Assembly (NCBI GenBank): GCA_030015575.1
Contig: CM057338.1
Location: 777,493,864-777,557,863, forward strand
DNA length: 64,000 nt
Source of the DNA: Agapanthus africanus
Taxonomy: Eukaryota; Streptophyta; Magnoliopsida; Asparagales; Amaryllidaceae
Reading direction: 5' to 3'
Below the pieces are notes generated by a model that was not told the DNA's origin, did no database searches, and saw nothing but the letters and a program-made list of their open reading frames with translations. Both the position numbers and the translations under genes were made by a program. Below, piece after piece: positions 23,511 to 35,419 of this stretch (position 1 is the stretch's first letter; each line of letters begins with the position of its first letter).

Positions 23511-25717
23511 TGTTAGTTATATGTATGCCCCAGAGGCCATTACTGTACATTGGATGTATATTGTAGTGGATGCTGGGACATATATAGGTAGGACTTTCTT
23601 GCTCGACATGATAGTACGCTATCTGGTTGCTCTTTATCTTAACATGTATACTTTCTGTCTCTCTGATTACATGTTGATAAAGCCCTTAGGATGTGTACTC
23701 GACTTCCAGGACTGTGATGCAGATCATACTAGTGGGGCCTGGATAGTCCATGAGTACATCCTTGAAATGTTCCTAGTCGAGGGTATATCGAGACGGGGCA
23801 TCGATATTCCAGAGTAGACTAGCGTATATCTTCTCGACCCATGCGATGGGCGATGGATGATCCCATATCCATTGGTGTTTGACATCGGGGATGGTATGCG
23901 GGTGCTCAGTGGAGACTGGGTACACTGAACGGACTCGCCGAGAACTCCCAGATGGTATTATACCTCACGTCAGATGGCAGTTCTCTGGTGACACTGGTAC
24001 AGCTTAGTCTGTTGACCCGAGATCGTCATAGAGTCTTGTGTGTCTCCCACTGTGCTTTGATTTCCACCCTACCACGGCTCTACTGAGTTGTGCAAACAGG
24101 TGGTTTTTGGGTACAGTCCCGATTCACATGGAGGCAATGAGCGATAGGAGGGGATTCGTCTCTCCCGGTATTGGGGGTTGATGTTGTGCTATGCTCGACT
24201 GGCCATAACAGGAAATCCCTGGCCAGGGTTGCTGTGATATACTGGTAAGAGTTATCAGTAGTTTCACGAATGTTATGGACCTCAAGTCGGCATGACTTAT
24301 CGAGCTATTGGGGTCTGACGTTTACCACCCCTAGGCGAGATATGCGACATATCAGACGATCAGACCGGACTGTACGGTAAGTGTTACTGGTTGGATTCAC
24401 AGGAGTGTGAGCGGGCTTGCTCGTCGATCTTCTGATCGCTCAATACCCGGGTGGCCGTTACGTTTAGCAGACCGCTTGCGGCTTGTGGGTGTTTGATATG
24501 ATCATCACCTGCTGCCGGCGTATTGACGAGTCTTTAGAGTCCTACACAGAGGTTTCCTAGCTCAAGCGAAACGAAATAGGAGCGCATATGAGATATGTGC
24601 GGGACCGAGAATAATGCGTGTATGTGATACTGTATTTTATTCTCGCGATGAATGTATCGATTGGTTATATGCGATCTAACCTAGCTATCGAATCAAGGAT
24701 TGATTCGATAAGCTGATATATTGGATACTAGCCGGTTATATGCGATATAACCGGATCATTGAATCAAGTGTTGATTTAATGATTTAATGTATGATTTTAT
24801 ATTTGATATATCACTTTGCATTGACTAGTATTGGTTCACTTTAAATGGATTTTCTCACTTGGTATGCACAAGTTGTATATGTGATATACTTTTGTGCACA
24901 AGATTGTACCATTCTTTGATGATACATGCAAGCTAGGGTTTGTGTAAAGAATTGACCATGGTTATATGAATGGTTAGGGTTTCATTTTATTTGCTTATTT
25001 ATTTATTCATTTATTCTTTATTGAAAGAAATAAAATAGTGGCTAAGTTTGGATAATCTTTGAAGCTTCATGAAGCTTTGAATGGTTGACTATTTTGTTTG
25101 TTTCCTTAACCTTAACCATTCACTTTAACCTTAGTTTGTTCTCTACATCTAACCATAGTTGACATTATGATAAGAATGATTTATTTTCTATTTTCATATA
25201 TCTTATCATAATTCTTTATCATCTTCTTCTTCATCTTCAAGTTCAAGAAAGCTTGCACCTTCAATGGCAACTAGCCAAATCAAGTGAGAAATCCAATTCT
25301 AAAGTTTACCCACTTCCTATTTCTTCATCCTCTACCTCTTGCCAAGTTGTATAGGGTGTTTCCTTCACAAGTTTTCATAGCTTGGTGAAGTTGGAGCTTG
25401 TTCTTGTGATGCCTCAACGTAGATCATCTTCGGCATCGAACCGACGATCAAGCCCGCCCATTCTTCGATGATGCCAATGCTAGAGTCGTGAGTTCGATTT
25501 GGACAGCGGAGGGAGATCATCGTGGAGCTTAGGAAGTGGTGGACCGGATCTACAAAGGTTGTAGCCCCTTTCCTTTAGATACATTTCCGTTTACTTGCTC
25601 GCTTCGCCTATTTATCTAGTTAACGATCCGTTCTAGGTTTTCTCGGCACTAGGAATTTTTGATTTGTGCATGTTTGATCACTTGGGAGACTCCATTAGAG
25701 TGCCTAGGAACCCTACA
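23511..25717 (+). repeat. 3' LTR of element B (2207 bp)
   Basis: Near-identical to 15331-17537 and of the same length. It ends CCCTACA and is followed by the TTAAC duplication (25718-25722), after which the leader of element A resumes. Confidence 0.95.
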
Positions 25718-25722
25718 TTAAC

Positions 25723-26475
25723 ACCGTGAGTAGGCCACTCGGCACTTCGAGATACCCGGTAGTTTGTGCACCCCCTCCATGGGTCTATCCTAGGAGCAAA
25801 AACAGTAAAAAGAAATTATACAATGACGGCTACAACCCCGACCTGGTTGTGCGGCCATACAAATAATTATTACATCAATTTACAAATTTACATGAATTGA
25901 AAGAAAAGAAAACTCTCGTCTCACAACCCCCCGGCTATTCACCCGCGACAATCCAATGAATTCATATACACAAACCAATAACATTACAGATCACAGATTT
26001 GTATAACTCCCACTAATCGACATATAGCGATTAGCAGACGTTCAATACAAATATCACATCACAGAAATACCCGTTAGCTTAAGTCTTTAGAAACTCGATC
26101 AAAATACGGTTTTTAAAGCCCCAAAAACAAATTTTTCTTTCTGGAAAATCTGGGCTGAAAAAACATATACCAAAAATCCCAAAATAACCCACAGAGTATA
26201 CTGTAGCAAAGACGATCCAGAGAAGAGCCAAGAAGGCCGCGGAACCGCGGCAATATCAAGCTATTGCCGTGTTTCCGCAGTGGTTTGATGGAATCTCTGT
26301 ATCGTTTTTCTACAGTATCTTTAAAAAACCCTAAGTCGATTTTTAAAGCATGATTTATTATTTTTACAGACTTAAAAAAATCGACAGCAAGCATGAATTC
26401 CGGGTTTATTTCCGGACTTTTTCTCCGATCGAATTTCTAGCTACTATGCTAACATGTTAGATAGAGTTTAATTAG
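25723..26475 (-). other. Leader of element A, primer-proximal part
   Basis: Continuation of A's untranslated leader on the far side of B. It holds the GC-rich hairpin at 26235-26279 (arms CCGCGGAACCGCGGCAAT and ATTGCCGTGTTTCCGC), about 200 nt from the primer site as in B-E. A block with CACCCCCTCCATGGGTCTAT (25768-25787) matches the leaders of B-E. A 93-codon frame here is chance. Confidence 0.75.
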
Positions 26476-26487
26476 GCTCTGATACCA
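26476..26487 (-). other. Primer binding site of element A
   Basis: GCTCTGATACCA is the reverse complement of TGGTATCAGAGC and lies one base from the 5' LTR end. The primer is initiator tRNA-Met. Confidence 0.92.
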
Positions 26488-26488
26488 C

Positions 26489-27893
26489 TGTAAGTCCATG
26501 CTACCTCTCCCGTTACTTTCGGGCAAGCGGAATTTGGTGAAAAATAATTTTCTAGAGGCGGTAACATGGACTCAAAACCGGATCTTGGTTAAACATCTAA
26601 CTAACAACCTAACTAGGAGTTGTTAACTACTCGGTTAGGGGGTTATACCTTTCTTTCTTGAACTCCTTCATCTTCAAACCTCGATGGTGTACGGATTGGC
26701 TTCACCCCGTCGTCTCCTTGCGCCGAAGATCGATCCACCTGAAAGCTTCTACCTTTGGCTTCTTCTTCGAACTTTGAAGAAACTAGTTCACTCGGTTTGC
26801 TAAACCATGTGAACTAGAGTGAGTAGAGGAGAGTGTGTTGGGATTTTTCTCTATGGTTCTTGGTTCTCAACACATGAGACAAGTGAACCATAGACTAAAG
26901 AGAGGGAGAGCAAGAGGAAGAAGATAAGAGCTCAAGAACATAAGAGAGAGAAAAGAAAATGAAAGAATGAGCAAGACTTTTTCTCTCTTGGCTCTCATAA
27001 TCCAAAGCCATCATAACCAATAATAGCAATCAAGTATTAGTGATGGTTTAAGCTACAATAGCCATATCATTTCATGCACTCATTTTGCACAAGAGAACAA
27101 GCAAGCAAAAGTCTTTGCCATGAAATGATAGCCATTATCATCATGATGGTCAACTAGTCCAACCTAGTCAACCGGTCAACAAAGTCAACACGTCAACAAA
27201 GTCAACCCCTCAACAACCATGTCACTATAATACTTAATTAATATCATTGTTAATTACATATCATATTCTCATTAGGGTTGAACAAAAAGTCAATAGTCAA
27301 CAGTCAACGGTCAACAACCCTAATGAGAATCCTCTGCCTCTGTCTCTCCGTCAACTGTGCATGCACACCCGCATCCGCGTTCCGAGGAACACGAATACAT
27401 ACTGGATAAAACCAATCCCAAAACGTACACTAGGATCTGGCTTAAACCAAAGCCCGCTAGTGTTAACTATCCGGACACTGTACGTGCACAAGTGCACGGA
27501 TGTGACCGGATCCTGTCGCAAAACCATGCGACCTCTACTCTTTTGCCTAAAGGCGAATAGCTTTCTGTGTGGGACTCTAAAGACTCGACACTACGCTGGC
27601 AGTGGGTTTAACCACAGACCGCAAGCGGCACTAGCTGTGCGTAACGGTCCCCAGGTAGATGCCGACAAGAAGACTGACGAGGTGAAATCCATCTGAACTC
27701 TTACTGAGCCTGAATGTGACAGTCTCCGTACAGTTCGGTCTGTTCGTCTGATACATCGCATGGCAGGCCTAGGGGGCGGTAAACGTCAGTCCCCTAATAG
27801 CGGTACAAGTCGTGCCGGAGTGAAGCCCAAAACACCCTGAGATAACACTGGAAGCCTACCAGTATATCTCGCTTGCCCTGGCCAGGGACTACT
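26489..27893 (-). repeat. 5' LTR of element A, visible part (1405 bp), cut by G3
   Basis: It aligns with 7900 to about 9308 of the 3' LTR and ends within GGCCAGGGACTACT, where the Tekay LTR of G3 begins. CTACT (27889-27893) is the likely target duplication of G3. The remaining 0.7 kb of this LTR should lie beyond G3, outside the window. Confidence 0.9.
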
Positions 27894-30800
27894 TGTAGCG
27901 CCTTGAAAAGTCGTTTTGGTGTTTTCCTAAAAATCGGTGAAAATTCGGTATTTTTCCGTAAACCGTCTTTTTGTTATTTTGCAGTTTAGGACTAATTATA
28001 CCTAATTTGGATAGGTAATTGCTTGTTTTTAGTAGCAAATGAGTTACTTATGAAATTCTGGTCGTTTATAAATTTTCCCTAATTTTTTCAATTTTTAATA
28101 TTATTTTAAGCCGGTAAGAAAATACATTAAATTAGCGATAAATACAAATTTAAATGGGCTAAATTTAAGCTTTAAAATCATGTTAATTAAAATATAGTTG
28201 TAACATAAATTTTTAGAAATTTATTTTAAGTTTTAACTAATTTTTATTATAGAAAACGAAATTTATTGAATTTAAGCTTAAACTTGCAATTTTTGACTTG
28301 TAGGGGGTCTTTTTGCAAAAAAAAATTTTTGTGCACTCTCTCTCAGTTTTCCCTCACCCTAGGACGACCCATTTCCAGGAGCTCATGGAAAAAAATTCCA
28401 TGCTCCTTTGACTTTTTATATTGTGTGGGAATGGGGTTTTTTTTAAAGGATTTTGAATTGTTAATTGGGTATGGGTCTTTTGTGGGTTGGTAGGGGTTGA
28501 CCATGACTTTTTCCCACACCCCACACCATCCCCCTTCCCTTGTTCTGGCCGAATTCCAGCAGCCCCCCTTCATCTTTTTTTTCTTTGCATCTTCTTGTTA
28601 AACTCTTCAAGTTTGCTCCAAATTTCAAGTTAAAACTCACAAATTAAACCCCATTCTTCATCCCCTTTCTCCTTAGCCTCTCTTGCTTGGAATCATGGTG
28701 CTATGAGGCCATCATTGAGGCAAATTCTTCTTGCTAGATCTATAAAATTTGAGGTATAATTTCTACTCATTTAAGTTCATATGGTTAAAATTCTTTAATT
28801 GAGTTGTTTAGTGTTAATTTTAGTGCTAATTTCTAATCTAGTTTTTTTTTTAGTTCATGTCTTGAATTTTAGTTAGGGTTAGGAAACCATTATTTAGTTA
28901 ATTAAATCTATTTAATTAATCTAGTTGGTTACTTAACCAATCTATAAGGTTACTTTGCTTAAGTGGCTTGATGTTATGCTAATCCAAGTTAATCTTATGT
29001 GAAATTTTCCTTGTTTTGCTAATTACTAAAAATCAAGTGAAGGGTTGGTTGTAGAAAATATGTTTTGAAGCATAGTTAATGGTTTAAAATTAGTGTAGTG
29101 GCTATCTAGTGGGTTAGTTTGGATTGTTGTGTTGGATTGTGTTAACTTTGTCGCTAATTTTCGATATTTGCACCAAATTGCAAATTTCTGGCTTACTAGG
29201 TTTTTATTAAAATATTATGAAGAATTAATTGCGATATCTAGATTATATTTTTGGCATATCCTATGACATTTAGGATGTGTGAGTGCGGATTTTTGAGTGA
29301 TCGGGTTTTAGCTTTGCCGGGCGACCAAATCGGCGATTTTAGTTAGTTTTTGCGATTTTCGCGTGTGTTCCGCGCACCTTGTGCACGTTGTACCTAGCTT
29401 GTGAACGTTAGTATTTTCGTTTGGGTTTTGCGTCGTTCTTGATATGTAACCTTATGTTTGGTATTGATGTAAATTCCAGGTTCGGTCGCGGAGACGTCAG
29501 ACGCGGCACGAAAGGGGAAAGCGATGATTGGACGTGACTAGCTAGGGATTCCGGTGAGTAGATGTAACATCTACGGGGGACTATCGTTGGTTGGCGCAAG
29601 TCGCCCGATAGTTTTAGTAGCTTAAAAAGATTCTTAGTAATGTTAGTAATTAGGGGTGTAATACTTGTATGATTAATTGCTACATTCATGCCTTATATTG
29701 ACATACATATGCGAACCCACGCTATAGGACACCTGCACCATTGCCAGGGTTTTTATATGCAGCACGAGCACTATTCATGCTTACACACACGCCCTGGTAA
29801 TTGCCATGCCACCACACTAGATAACCTATAATTTGAAACCTTTTACTATAATTGATGCTTTAACCTGTGTTATTGCCTTTAATTCTTTAAAATGAAATCA
29901 TAAGATTGCTAATCATGTGCATGTACTTCATCATGTTATTTGTTCATGCCTAGTCTATCAATCACACATCGCAACTTGATTATTGATACCATATGCATTC
30001 ATTATCATTGGCATATGCATTTATGAGGATTTTCTTGAGATTTTGTGATATTTCTGGATTTTGGGGGAAAGCCGCAAAATTTCTAAACTTATTATATTTT
30101 TAAAATATGTAAATTGCGGTTTTCTAGTGATGTAAGTGTCGTCCACCATGAGTTTGCTGTAGTTTTCGAGACCCGTTTCGAGGAGTTGGATGAACCGTCT
30201 CGGGTGCATGGTGGGCCCGGTAAGGTACCCCGGGGCAAGAAGCTCGTGGTGCTGACGATGAGCCTGGCAGGGGGCGGGTTACCTACCGGTGACTGTTTGG
30301 GACGGCGGATATCCAGAGGATACCGACCGTGGCCGCGAGATGATGAGATATTGATATTGAGATGGGTCAGCCGAATGGCTGAGGCCAGAGATATTATGAC
30401 ATGGATATTTGAGATTTGTGAAAGTTTTGAGGTGTCGTTGCTGGACACCGGTTCTTGTTGATTCTATTGGTATTGTGCTGGTATTTCAAAAGAGATTCCT
30501 AAAGGAAAAACATGATTCTTATACCTACACATTCAGATCATGAGTTGATTCGCATTGCATTCATACCTGCTAGTATATTCATATTGCATATATACCTGCT
30601 ATTATGTCCTACCTTACCTGTATTGTAGATGCTAGGATACTTGTGTGCATGCATTCGATAGCCTGTGTAGATATTATTTATTACTCACGAGTTGGCAACT
30701 CACCCCCGTTGTGCCACAGCCTTTTGCAGGTCCGCTCCGTCAGTACAGTAGCGGCGGGCGCACTTTCTTCTTTTGCCTCTTTTGCCTGGACTCGAGGTTT

Positions 30801-31355
30801 TACTCTTAGGTGGGTTATATTTTTATTTTTGTACCACCTTATATATTCTTTGTATCTAGTGTACTCCATCTACTGTATCTACCAGTACTATTGTATATTG
30901 ACCTAGAGATGAGACTGTGAGGTTTGTGGACTTTTATGCTGTATTTGGGGTCGAGCTCACTTGAGTCGACGTGCGGTTTTCTCATGCTTCTTTATGATTA
31001 TTTTGCATGTTGTTGTTTTATATTGCGTGGGATTTGTGACCGCCTTGTGGCGAAGAGCTAGCTCCCGCTTGGGGATGCCATATTTGTTGGATTCATATAT
31101 ATTCTTGTTGTACCCATTTTGGGGGCCAGTATTTACAAAGGAGACTCTGCCGAAATTTTCGGAAAAATTGATATTGTTTTTAAAAAGGCTTGATGTGACT
31201 CATTTGATAAACTCGCTTTCAATTGATTGGTTTTCCTTCATTCTTTTGCTTATTTGGTTTTGGTTTCTGGGCTTTGGCTTACTTATTTCACGGATGTCTT
31301 GAGACGCTTCGTAACTTAAGTGCCAGTCACATTCCGTACCCTGCGGGTCGTGACA
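27894..31355 (+). repeat. 5' LTR of G3 (3462 bp)
   Basis: It begins TGTAGCGCCTTGAAAAG and ends CCCTGCGGGTCGTGACA, with the primer site close behind. LTRs of over 3 kb are typical of Tekay/Del. G1 and G2 match separate stretches of it. Frames inside it (30114-30461, 30961-31302 and others) are short and unlike any known family. Confidence 0.85.
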
Positions 31356-31358
31356 AAG

Positions 31359-31372
31359 TTGATATCAGAGCG
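31359..31372 (+). other. Primer binding site of G3
   Basis: TTGATATCAGAGCG lies a few bases after the LTR end and matches the initiator tRNA-Met primer site (TGGTATCAGAGC) with two differences. Confidence 0.7.
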
Positions 31373-31590
31373 ACAGGTTTTACCTTTTTGAGTGTAGGAT
31401 GACCCTTGGTAGATGGAGTAAGTGACTTAAGTAGGGTAACGCAGCGTGTTTATGTCCGCGGCATACTTGCGGTACGTTACTCCGCCTAAGTGACTTTAGG
31501 ATATACTTGCTTGAAATTCCTTCTTCAATTCCGTGTATCCTATGATTCTATTGCACTGTTCTTATTATCCTTTTTTCTGTACCAGCCACT

Positions 31591-32937
31591 ATGCCGCCGA
31601 AGGCTACGAGGGCACAGAGGGCTGCCGCCCGAGACGAGATTCGAGCTGGCTCGTCCGAGACTAGGACTGAGCAGGGTGGTATGCCTACGCCGCAGGGACA
31701 GGCCGATCCACCTTCCCCAGGCCGTATGGATAGGCTTGAGACTGGTATGGAGGAGTTGTGACAGATGATGGGGAGTATGCAGGAGCTACGTCAGATGGTA
31801 GGATCCCTAGTTGCAGCCAGTCGTACACCGAGGCCGGATGACGTACCTATTACATCACAGACGACCATGATACCTGCTCCTACTACTACCACCGTGGCCA
31901 TTCCGGTTTCGCTACAGGATTTCATGAGGCTGAGACCTCCAGTATTCACCGGCACCGAGGCAGCGGAGGACCCACAGACGTTCCTTGACAGTTTAGCCAG
32001 GATCTGCCGTTCGCTGAGATGTTCGGATGATCGATGGGTAGAGCTTGCGAGTTTCCGACTAGAGGGTCTTACGCAGACATGGTGGGAGTCAGTTTTGAGA
32101 GGTCAAGCTGCAGGTCTACCGCCTATGACTTGGGCCGAGTTTACAGCGGTCTTTCTAGCTCGTTTCCTCCCAGAGAGCGTTCGTGACGCCATAGCTCGTA
32201 GCTTCGAGGCCTTAGTCATGACACCTGGGATGACGTTGTCTGAGTATGACATCTAGTTTACACAGTTATCCCGATATGCTCCGTATTTGGTGGATACCGA
32301 AGAGAAGATGGTGAAGAGGTTCGTACAGGGACTTGATGCCCAGCTATATCTTGCCATTGGCGCCCAGCAATATCTTGCCATTGGCGCCCAGCACTACGAC
32401 ACTTATTCAGCTGCTATGGATACGGCATTACGGATGGAGGCACGCATATCACAGACTTCGGCCGTTTCTGGGCCGAAGAGGATTCGCACCGATGTACCGT
32501 CTCAGAGGCAGCGCGCCAGATTCTTTCCGAGAGATAGGCCTGGCAGAGGATTTGGGCGGGGACAGTTATATGGTTCATATTCCCAGGGACAGAAGCCGTC
32601 GCCAGGATGTTTTGGGTGCGGGAGTCCGCACCATCTTGTCAGAGACTGTCCGGCGAAACGACAGGGAGCAGCGACAGTTCCGCATGTGACCCTACCACCA
32701 TCACCACCCCCTCCTCAGAGAGCCCTACTTCCTACCACAGGCGATGCTCCACGCCAGTTAGGTGCACCCAGAGGCCGTGGACGCGGCGGTCCTGTTCAGA
32801 GAGGACGAGGAGGCAGAGGCCGAGGTCGAGGTCAGCCCGCTATCGGTGGAGGACAGGCCCGAGTATTTGCTTTGACACCGCAGGATGCGCAGGCATCCAA
32901 TGCCGTTATGACAGGTACCTTGCCAGTTTGCTCTTTT
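31591..32937 (+). pseudogene. Gag of G3 (Tekay type)
   Basis: It starts at ATG 31591 with MPPKATRAQRAAARDEIRAG. The capsid block FMRLRPPVFTGTEAAEDPQT and LEGLTQTWWESVLRG follows, then WAEFTAVFLARFLPESVRD, and MVKRFVQGL. After a serine/arginine-rich stretch comes the CCHC knuckle CFGCGSPHHLVRDC (about 32607-32651) and a glycine/arginine-rich tail. It packages element RNA in the particle. The end of this stretch, TGTLPVCSF, is the usual lead-in to the chromoviral protease, and the sequence stops there because D inserted. The frame has about two breaks. Confidence 0.88.
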
Positions 32938-33180
32938 TGTTAGTTATATGTATGCCCTAGAGGCCATTACTATACATAGGATGTATATTGTAGTGGATGC
33001 TTGGACATATATAGGGAGGACTTTCTTGCTCGACATGATAGTATGCTATCTGGTTACTCTTTACCTTAACGTGTATACTGATTGTCTCTCTGTTACATGT
33101 TGGTAAAGCCCTTAGGATCAGTACTTGACTACCTGGACTATGATGCGGATCATACTAGTGGGGACATGGTAGTCCATAAG
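32938..33180 (+). repeat. 5' LTR of element D, first 243 bp
   Basis: It starts TGTTAGTTATATGTATGCCC and runs to CATAAG, where C begins with TGTAGGGTTCC. ATAAG (33176-33180) is duplicated at 43586-43590. The LTR resumes at 43591. Confidence 0.93.
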
Positions 33181-35403
33181 TGTAGGGTTCCTAGGCACCC
33201 TAATGAGGTCTCACAAGGTATCAACCATGCCAATTTCAAAAATACGGTGCCGAGAAACCCTAAGCTACGGATCGTCGGCTAGATGTCTAGGCGAAAATGC
33301 AAACTAGTTAACACTTAACTAAGAGATACGGAAATACAACCTTTGTAGATCCGTTTGTCCACCTCCATAGCTCCATGAAGAAGTCATCTCCGCTGTACAA
33401 ATTCGATCTTGGACTCTCGCGTTCGCTTCATCGGAGAATAGGCGGGCTAGGTCATCGACGACGTGCCGAAGATGATCTACGTCGAAGCATCACTAGATCA
33501 AGCTCCACCTTCACCGAGCCGTGAAAACTTGTGAAGGAAACACACTCTACTACTTGGCAAGAGGTAGAGGATGAATAAATAGGAAGTGGGTAGACTTTAG
33601 AATTGGATTTCTCACTTGTTTCCATCAATCACCATTGATGGAGCTTGCTTTCTTCACTTGAAGAAAGGAAAAAGAAGATGAAATTGTTATGATAAGAATT
33701 ATGAATATATTAGAATAATCATTCTTATCATAATAATGACCATGGTAAAGTGTAGAGAGCTAACTTGAGTTAATGAGAATGGTTAGGGTTAAAAAGAAGA
33801 CAAAAATGGTGACATGGTCAAAGTATTCATGAAGCTTCATGAAAGTAAAAGAATGCCACCATTTATCTCATTTCTTTTTCTTTTTCTAAAAGAATAAAAG
33901 AATAAATGAATAAGCAAATAACTAAAAGAATAAACATAACCCTAATCATCATCTTAACCATTGTTTAATTCTATACACTTAACCAAAAACCATGTATCAT
34001 CAAACATGATACAAACATGTGCACAAAATCATATCGCATATTCAATGCGCACATCCGAGTGAGAAAATCCATTCAAAGTGAACCGATACTAGTTAATGCA
34101 AAGTAATATATCAAATATATAATTATACATTAAATCATTAAATCAACACTTGATTTAACGATCCGGTTATATCGCATATAACCGACTAGTATCCAATGTA
34201 TCGGCTTATCGAATCAACCATCGATTCGATAACTAGGTTATATCGCATATAACCATTCGATACATTCATCGCGAGAATAGAATACGGTATCACATACACG
34301 CATTATTCTCGGTCCCGCATATATCTCATATGCGCTCCTATTTCGTTTCGCTTGAACCAGGAAACCTTTGTGTAGGACTCTAAAGACTCATCAATACGCC
34401 AGCAGCAGGTGATGATCATATCAAACACCCACAAGCCGCAAGCGGTCTGCTAAACGTAACGGCCACCCGGGTATTGAGCGATCTGAAGATCGACGAGCAA
34501 GCCCGCTCACACTCCAGTGAATCCAACCAGTAACACTACCGTACAGTCCGGTCTGATCGTCTGATATGTCGCATATCTCGCCTAGGGGTGGTAAACGTCT
34601 GACCCCAATAGCTCGATAAGTCGTGTTGATATGAGGTCTATAACAATTCGAGAAACTACTGGTAACACTTACCAGTAAATCTCAGCAACCCTGGCCATGG
34701 ATTTCCTGTTATAGCCAATCGAACACAGCGCAACATCAACCCCCTATACCGGGAGAGACGAATCCCCTCCTATCGCTCATTGCCTCTATGTGATTCGGGA
34801 CTGTACCCAAAAATCACCGTTTTGCACGCCCTCTTGGACGTGGTAAGATGGAAATCAAAGCACAGTGGGAACCACACAAGACTCTATGACGATCTCGGGT
34901 CAACAGACTACTCTGTACCAGTGTTACCAGAGAACTGCCATCTGACGTGAGGTATAATACCATCTGGGAGTTCTCGGCGAGTCCGTCCAGTGTACCCAGT
35001 CTCTACTGAGCACCCGTATATCATCTCTGATGTCAAACACCAATGGATATGGGATCATCCATCGCCCATCTGTATGGGTCGAGAAGGTATGCGCTAGTCT
35101 ACACTGGTATATCGATGCCCCGTCTCGATACACCCACGACTAGGGACTTTGAAGGATGTACTTATGGACTACCATGTCCCCACTAGTATGATCCGCATCA
35201 TAGTCCAGGTAGTCAAGTACAGATCCTAAGGGCTTTACCAACATGTAACAGAGAGACAATCAGCATACACGTTAAGGTAAAGGGTAACCAGATAGCATAC
35301 TATCATGTCGAGCAAGAAAGTCCTCCCTATATATGTCCCAGCATCCACTACAATATACATCCTATGTATAGTAATGGCCTCTAGGGCATACATATAACTA
35401 ACA
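33181..35403 (-). repeat. 3' LTR of element C (2223 bp)
   Basis: On the plus strand it runs TGTAGGGTTCCTAGGCACCC to CATACATATAACTAACA, with the reverse polypurine tract next to it. The four-hairpin array is at about 34135-34255. Confidence 0.93.
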
Positions 35404-35419
35404 ATCTCCCACTTGCACT
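35404..35419 (-). other. Polypurine tract of element C
   Basis: ATCTCCCACTTGCACT, the reverse complement of the family tract, abuts the LTR. Confidence 0.88.

Larger units (their letters stand above)
15331..25717 (+). mobile_element. Element B: gag-less Angela-family copia element, young LTRs, broken pol
   Basis: Complete in outline: 5' LTR 15331-17537, primer site, leader to about 20690, decayed pol (about 20700-23490), polypurine tract, 3' LTR 23511-25717. The 5-bp target duplication TTAAC is perfect (15326-15330 and 25718-25722). Recognisable remnants are the protease (around 20930), pre-integrase (around 21340), integrase (21530-21960) and RT (22430-22930, with YVDN in place of the family's YVDD). 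I find no gag. The pol part has many breaks. The LTRs differ at only about 17 places in 2,207 bp (0.8%), roughly 0.3 million years at 1.3e-8. A defective body with young ends implies movement by proteins supplied in trans. Confidence 0.92.
7900..27893 (-). mobile_element. Element A: Angela-type Ty1/copia retrotransposon, near-complete but broken, interrupted twice
   Basis: In its own sense (minus strand) A reads 5' LTR (26489-27893, cut by G3), primer site, leader (25723-26475 continued at 13999-15330), gag, protease, integrase, RT, RNase H, polypurine tract and 3' LTR (7900-10027). Element B (15331-25717 plus one TTAAC copy) sits in the leader. Without B the visible part is about 9.6 kb. Domain order with integrase before RT is copia. 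The wording of integrase and RT is very close to what I recall of barley BARE-1, which places it in Angela. The polyprotein has about five breaks, so it looks broken but fairly recent. I count about 35 differences over the 1.4 kb of shared LTR, about 2.4%; at an assumed 1.3e-8 substitutions per site per year this is near one million years. Target duplication left copy: GCATA (7895-7899); the right copy is outside the window. Confidence 0.9.

Noticed and set aside
31490-31768. 92-codon frame just after the G3 LTR as a separate gene
   Set aside because: It overlaps the start of the Tekay gag in another frame; gag motifs explain the region.
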